From Lepidonotus clava (Eukaryota; Annelida; Polychaeta; Phyllodocida; Polynoidae): DNA of 64,000 nucleotides. The stretch is from NCBI GenBank assembly GCA_936440205.1, contig OW387140.1, positions 27,401,659-27,465,658 of the forward strand. The letters are read 5' to 3'. Below, in pieces: positions 58,607 to 64,000 of the stretch. Made by a program: the position numbers and the translations under genes. The number at the start of each line of letters is the position of its first letter. Position 1 is the first letter of the stretch. Below the pieces are notes generated by a model. The model had not been told where the DNA came from. It searched no databases and saw nothing but the letters and a program-made list of their open reading frames with translations.

Positions 58607-58857
58607 GGTGTTCTGGTGGTACAGTGGTAGGGTCTTGGCTTCAACATCCAGAGGTTTGTGGTTCAAGTCTCAGCCCTACTGCTGTGATATAAGACATTCT
58701 CCCTGTGGTCAAAGACTGGGTTATCAAAGGCCTAGCGCCATCGGACGTTGTATGTGGTACCCTGCCCATTGGACACTGCATATAAAAGAAAACGTGCCTC
58801 AGTAAAAGTGTAGGTGTATGGTCTCATCCAGGAGCAAGGGTGAAATATCCTAGTGCT
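58607..58857 (+). mobile_element. tRNA-derived SINE
   Basis: Internal RNA polymerase III promoter: box A TGGTACAGTGG (58617-58627) and box B GGTTCAAGTCT (58660-58670), 43 bases apart as in tRNA genes. The tRNA-like part is followed by an unrelated body with GACATTCTCCCTGTGG and GGTACCCTGCCCATTGG. The head does not fold into a full cloverleaf by eye, and the long body argues against a tRNA gene. The 3' boundary is uncertain; a simple tail was not clear. It begins directly after the LTR-like module. Confidence 0.65.
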
Positions 58858-58909
58858 CCAGAACAACTGGTCTGGTGGTAATTTCCTAATTTCCTCTTCA
58901 TTATAAGCC

Positions 58910-59020
58910 GGGGGGGGGGGGGTAAGTGTCCTAGGGGGTAAGTGTCCTCATGGGGTAAGAGTCCCAGGGGGTAAGTGTCCGGAGGGTGAGTGTCCGGAGG
59001 GTGAGCGCCCGGGGGGGGAG
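58910..59020. repeat. G run followed by 15-17-bp tandem repeats
   Basis: A run of 13 G is followed by about six units of the type GGGGGTAAGTGTCCT, drifting to GGGTGAGTGTCCGGA. The proline-rich minus frame is a by-product. Confidence 0.85.
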
Positions 59021-60290
59021 CAAAATACAACAAAAAGGGTCACTTAAAAGCATTCAGTTGAACTGATGAAACACTCGCCGTCCACAGTGACTGGCCATTA
59101 AGGGCTAATAGTCCCAGTACCATAGTGCCCGAAATTCCTTATCGGAAAGAAAAAGGCTTACAACTATCCATACAACATACCGACTGTAGTCAATAGACTG
59201 ATGTTTTTATCCGACAGATTCACAATCTTATCCAGATTGTTATACTTAAAAGATGCAAGCAGATCCAGCAGGGAATAATCCCTCGCTCAATTGATTGCAT
59301 TGGTAATCTCTTGGTACCAATTTACACCAAAGCTATTTCACATAGCATTAAACCGTACGCAATTTATTGGCAGACAGGGACATGATATTGTAAACACTAT
59401 GGATACTGCTTTAAGCATATTCACCAGAGATTGTGTTAGAGAATGCCTTATTATATGGTTACCTTTTTCCGAGTAGACTGGTGTTCTCATAGGTAGACGC
59501 ATAATTTAGTCAATCTAAATGTTCAGTTATTGTTTTTATCTAACATCCTTGTTGGCTAACTTAATCATTCCTTGCTTCTCATCCCTCAGGCCTAAATTAT
59601 CCTGCCAAATCTAATTAACCAGTTTGCACAGACGTCTAATTAGCAAATTCAAATAGATTTTGTCACTTCATTGGAACTGGTTTTTATTTACATTAGCAAG
59701 TCACGCACAGTATTAGCTCAGTCATGGAAATGGATGTCATCTCTGAAACGATGAAATAGGACTTGTCAACGTTGCTTTAAATTTAAAATATAAATCTAAT
59801 CTAAGCATGCTTTGGTTAATGCTATCAAATTGCGTTGTACATCAATAAACACTCCATCAAGGTTAGCCTGGTGAACTTTAGAGCAGGCACCAAGCCTAGA
59901 TCGGCCTTTGAGGTTTTTCCCAGCAAATACATCATCAGATCAGCAATTAGTGATCCCCAAAAAGTGAGCCTGCATCCTGTTAACCTTGATATTACCACCC
60001 ACATTTATTTACCAAGTCCGACTTTATAGCCACTTCAAACGATCACAGAATAGGCAGATTTTAATCGATTTCCACCAACAACATCAGCTTATTTGAAACT
60101 TCATTTTATAGTAAAAAAAATTTCACAGAACCCTTACCCGTGTGCAATTAACAAAAATTAAAAGCTCCGCGAAAATAGTCCTATTTGTCATGCTGCACAT
60201 CAATTTAAGCATCCCTTAAGCTGTCGGTCGCTGCCTGGGCCGGTGATATGCTGGGCTCTTATGGCAAGCCAAATGGGTAAAGAATTGACA
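59021..60290. other. A+T-rich tract
   Basis: No gene recognised. Internal sequence between two LTR-like modules; no gag or pol motif was seen in it. Confidence 0.35.
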
Positions 60291-60339
60291 GCTCTCACCT
60301 TGCGCTCATATAGAAAAGTTGCAATTGTGACGTTCTCTG

Positions 60340-60850
60340 GTAAGTCGGGGTTGCCGATTCTTACGACAGAGGAACGTGGGGGTTGTTCGGGTCTCGGGGC
60401 GGACGGGGAATCCGGGCCAAGAACCGAGGTGTGTTTCTAGAGTCGTGCCTCGCGCACGAGGGGGGGCTGAGCGAATCGATCGGCACTCGATGTCGACGGA
60501 GGACTGCGGGGGAGGGAAATTATGGTAGGGGTACGGGTCGGCCGGGGAACGGTCCACCCCTGAGTTCCGGTCCGCGGGGGCGACGGGCCGACGGTCGCCT
60601 ATTGTTTGGTAGCGTGGGGCCGAGCACGCCGCGCCCTCGTCCCCGCGGACTTCGCTCCCTCGTTCCGCTCCCCATGTCTTCGTACCATACTACGCCTCGG
60701 TTTCCGGTACTACTTCGGGCCTTCGTGCCCTACTCCGTTCCCTCGTTCCTCGTTCTTCGGGCCTTCGGGCCCCTTACCCTATGTTTCGACTACCTATCTC
60801 GGACTTCGACTGTTTTGTCCTAACTTCGACTTAATTACTCTATTCGGCTC
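60340..60850. other. G+C-rich stretch with TTCG-rich plus strand
   Basis: Highly CpG-rich. From about 60640 the plus strand is C/T-biased with TTCG every few bases (CCTCGTTCCTCGTTCTTCGG, GGGCCTTCGGGCC). Frames of 146 and 114 codons on the plus strand are compositional and unrecognised. Its position after the minus-strand R-like region would fit U5 and leader of a retroelement, but no primer site or gag was found. Confidence 0.4.
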
Positions 60851-61250
60851 ATCTTTAGTGGTTGTTTCAGGAAAGAGGACACGTCTGGACACCAGGAGAA
60901 CTGTTGAAGAACTCTGTTTATTCGGGCCTCACCGCCCCTTTATATACTAGAGAGGTCAGCCCTGATTGGCTGCCTTCGGTCACGTGACCTACAATTGACG
61001 TCACTTCCGGTTTATATATTCCGTTTCCGGTTTACATTTCACTTCCGGTTTACATATTTCCGGGTTTCGTTCCATTACGTTTTCGTTATTCGTTCTTTAC
61101 ATATTCGTTATTCGTTCTTTACATCTATTTCGTTCTTCGTTCTTTACATATTCGTTATTCGTTCTTTACATATTCGTTCTTTACATCTATTTCCATTATT
61201 ACCTTATTTCTTATTATTTTAACCTCTATGCATTTTGGCTGAATAGCCGT
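60851..61250 (-). repeat. LTR-like module, leftward, with tandem enhancer-like repeats
   Basis: On the minus strand, in order: several TTCG-rich 22-25-bp units (61190-61082), three ETS-containing CACTTCCGGTTTA-type units (61062-61002), TGACGTCA (61003-60996), CACGTG (60986-60981), CCAAT (60969-60965), TATATAAAGGGG (60946-60935) and AATAAA (60922-60917). TATA closely followed by a poly(A) signal, with upstream tandem repeats, is the make-up of an LTR U3-R. A TGTGATGAACGG outer end near 61258 is possible; the inner end is unclear. Probably a solo or partial LTR. Confidence 0.5.
61082..61195. repeat. 22-25-bp tandem repeat, about five units
   Basis: TTCGTTATTCGTTCTTTACA and variants, joined by TATTCG or TCTATTTCG. 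Confidence 0.85.
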
Positions 61251-61361
61251 TCATCACACAATCAATAACTACAAATCTTCCGCATATACACCAAATGTTC
61301 ACAGCTATGATCTAATCTAAACCATTATTTCTATATAATTCCTTCCTGAAGTTGTTTTACC

Positions 61362-62226
61362 TCTGCACAATCGGCTCAGCATATGATCTACCAGCATTGC
61401 TTCCATTCCATCCGCTGATTTTAATTCGTTCCTCAGATAATTTCTTTAAGGAGTGGCTCAGTGCCAAGAGCATATCAGAAGAGCAGTTCACTTGGCCAGG
61501 GATAATGATTGTCCGCCGGCCTAATAAACCAGTCTCGTTAGTGCCTGTGGGCCGAGTTAAGGGCCAGTGACTGTCTATCACAGGCCCCAGCTAATTACTA
61601 CTTCTGATAGGCGAATCTATAAGGGGAGAATCTATACCTCCCAGCCGGTACCCGCCACGTCGATTGTTTGTTTTCCTTTCCGGTCTTTTTAGCAGGCTGC
61701 TGGCTAAAAAAAGGACTAAATTTGTAAGTTAATCTCTGATTACTGCCTCTGATGCTGAAAGCAACGTCCTGAAGTGCCCACCTGAAGTGTGCCTATCCTT
61801 CAGTGTCCCTTTTTTCAATTTATACATCATTGTTATCGAATCGTGACATACACTCTAGGTCCGGTGAGTTCCCTTACTCTACAGCATCTCCGTGCATGGG
61901 CAAAAGATCTTGGTGGCCAAGGGGGAGACATAATTTGTATACGTATTATTAGACCTGTGACTTGATCATGCACGTGTTTTCATTAATACATACTATTGCT
62001 ATATGTACAAATATAAATTATGTGAATTCAACTTGTAAAGTCTGGAAGCTCAGACTCTATCTGAAGGCACCAAATAAAATATTATAAAAAACATTAATGT
62101 ACAAATAGGCTATATGTATATGTACTATTATGTAAGCATGTCCATTCTTTATATATGTAAACCATTTCCTTTATTTTGCTTTTGTTATCAATAGGTATAG
62201 CACTAGCATACCAATTTGGGTCATAG
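61362..62226. repeat. 865-bp tandem duplication, copy 1
   Basis: Starts TCTGCACAATCGG and ends TTGGGTCATAG. It is followed head-to-tail by copy 2. The content includes a GC-richer part (61440-61680) with GGCCTAATAAACC, CAGCTAATTACTAC (homeodomain core) and GAATCTATAAGGGG...GAATCTATACC, which resembles an enhancer. A 72-74-codon frame exists on each strand and is unrecognised. Confidence 0.95.
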
Positions 62227-63091
62227 TCTGCACAATCGGCTCAGCATATGATCTACCAGCATTGCTTCCATTCCATCCGCTGATTTTAATTCGTTCCTCA
62301 GATAATTTCTTTAAGGAGTGGCTCAGTGCCAAGAGCATATCAGAAGAGCAGTTCACTTGGCCAGGGATAATGATTGTCCGCCGGCCTAATAAACCAGTCT
62401 CGTTAGTGCCTGTGGGCCGAGTTAAGGGCCAGTGACTGTCTATCACAGGCCCCAGCTAATTACTACTTCTGATAGGCGAATCTATAAGGGGAGAATCTAT
62501 ACCTCCCAGCCGGTACCCGCCACGTCGATTGTTTGTTTTCCTTTCCGGTCTTTTTAGCAGGCTGCTGGCTAAAAAAAAGACTAAATTTGTAAGTTAATCT
62601 CTGATTACTGCCTCTGATGCTGAAAGCAACGTCCTGAAGTGCCCACCTGAAGTGTGCCTATCCTTCAGTGTCCCTTTTTTCAATTTATACATCATTGTTA
62701 TCGAATCGTGACATACACTCTAGGTCCGGTGAGTTCCCTTACTCTACAGCATCTCCGTGCATGGGCAAAAGATCTTGGTGGCCAAGGGGGAGACATAATT
62801 TGTATACGTATTATTAGACCTGTGACTTGATCATGCACGTGTTTTCATTAATACATACTATTGCTATATGTACAAATATAAATTATGTGAATTCAACTTG
62901 TAAAGTCTGGAAGCTCAGACTCTATCTGAAGGCACCAAATAAAATATTATAAAAAACATTAATGTACAAATAGGCTATATGTATATGTACTATTATGTAA
63001 GCATGTCCATTCTTTATATATGTAAACCATTTCCTTTATTTTGCTTTTGTTATCAATAGGTATAGCACTAGCATACCAATTTGGGTCATAG
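62227..63091. repeat. 865-bp tandem duplication, copy 2
   Basis: Identical to copy 1 on reading through, except for one G-to-A difference after the GGCT A-run (about 62578, against 61713). TCT starts the unit and also follows the end of copy 2 (63092-63094), i.e. a 3-base microhomology at the junction. Confidence 0.95.
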
Positions 63092-64000
63092 TCTTCCCCC
63101 AAATCATTATAACTCGCATTAATTGTCATGCATACAGTAACCCGTCGCATCCCCTTGTACAGGTGCCATTTATGGGGAGAGCTTATCAGCCCTGACGGTA
63201 AGGTGAAGGGAAATAATAGAGGTGGTCTCATTCCTCTTTCCTCTCTCGTATCTTCTCACAGTCGATTGGCCTAGGAGAGATAGGCAATTAAGTTATTAGT
63301 GGGGCCTCGGTGTAGCAGGGAATATATTACCCAGTGCCTACCGACCTGTCACTTGTGTGTCTCATGATTCATGATTATGTTTCTGCACTGCAAACATTAG
63401 CCGAATGTTGACATGAATAATTCAATCTAAATACCCGTTGCTATTCTTCAGTAATAGAAATTGAGCATGTTTTTTCATGTGAAACAGTAATGTTTTGTTT
63501 TCATAGTATGGATATGGGCTCAAAATAACAGGCTTATACCCATAATTGCACACGTTGTATCTGAAGTATCAAAGTACCCATGATGCCACATAGGCGTGTT
63601 TTAGAAAGGCTGTATAAATATATCTGCAGTATACCTCATAGAAGAGGTTATAACGTTATTGAAATCATAAACTTATAAACCTGACGTTTCTCTCTTTATT
63701 TTCAATGTATCTTTTATATTCCTTAAATTCAAATATGCAGCGGTCAATTCCAACCATTGGATATATATCATGTTAAGTCTAGTATACACCTGACGTATCT
63801 GAGGATTCAGTAACCTCACATCATGTATATAGACGAGAGCCTCTTATCTTCATCCAAATAATGTATCGTCTCCAGTGACCAGCATGCATAACTCATGGTT
63901 ATGGCTCCTTCACAAATCCACTAGTCCTCTTAAACGCTTATTATTTCTTGAAAAGTCATTTTGATATAACTCACTTTCTATGTTTTATACTATTTTGTAA
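63092..64000. other. Unique tract to the right edge
   Basis: A GC-richer patch at 63140-63240, then A+T-rich DNA. No gene, RNA or repeat recognised. Confidence 0.35.

Noticed and set aside
58607-58680. Functional tRNA gene
   Set aside because: Boxes A and B are good, but no convincing acceptor stem pairing or terminator follows, and an unrelated body continues for well over 100 bases; a SINE fits better.
60383-60823. 146-codon Arg/Gly/Pro-rich frame
   Set aside because: GC-rich TTCG-biased DNA with few stop codons; no family resemblance, and other frames are open as well.
1-64000. Conserved microRNA genes
   Set aside because: While reading I did not notice the mature sequences of common bilaterian microRNAs (let-7, miR-10, miR-9, miR-124 and similar); a covariance or seed search was not possible here.

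Overview
The window looks like intergenic DNA from the nuclear genome of an animal, probably a marine deuterostome invertebrate (echinoderm or hemichordate grade). The grounds are an A+T-rich background, many short non-autonomous DNA transposons, a tRNA-derived SINE, a Ty3/gypsy retroelement, and about twenty copies of the palindrome TAGGCCTA, which I have seen often in such genomes. The taxon is inference. I recognise no host protein-coding gene: apart from the retroelement, the open frames are short, lack known domains, and mostly lie in GC-rich patches or tandem repeats.

Layout. 1-3465: the 5' part of a Ty3/gypsy element on the minus strand, running off the left edge (LTR, primer site, open gag with a CCHC knuckle, a slippery heptamer just before the gag stop, start of pol with an aspartic protease). 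4.14-4.40 kb: a TATA-less CpG promoter (YY1, ETS and CCAAT motifs), possibly with a tiny first exon. 4.7-5.2 kb: a 30-bp tandem array and transposon pieces. 5.2-58 kb: a long gene-poor tract in which some 20-25 GC-rich islands of 150-400 bp, dense in transcription-factor-like motifs, alternate with A+T-rich DNA and repeats. The repeats include a 974-bp foldback element with inverted minisatellites (10.3-11.3 kb), three dispersed families each present twice, and a 684-bp element with terminal inverted repeats and a 5-bp target duplication (30.6-31.3 kb). 58.5-61.25 kb: two LTR-like promoter modules facing each other with the same order of motifs, a SINE beside one of them, and a G+C-rich stretch full of TTCG. 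61.36-63.09 kb: an 865-bp tandem duplication whose copies differ at one base that I can see.

My reading is a cis-regulatory landscape (gene desert or very large introns) with islands as candidate enhancers, promoters and insulators; several islands carry good CTCF-like matches. All motif calls were made by eye without a background model, so island functions are hypotheses. The best-supported structural observations are the near-perfect tandem duplication, the foldback element, the 684-bp element, the paired LTR-like modules and the frameshift signal of the retroelement.
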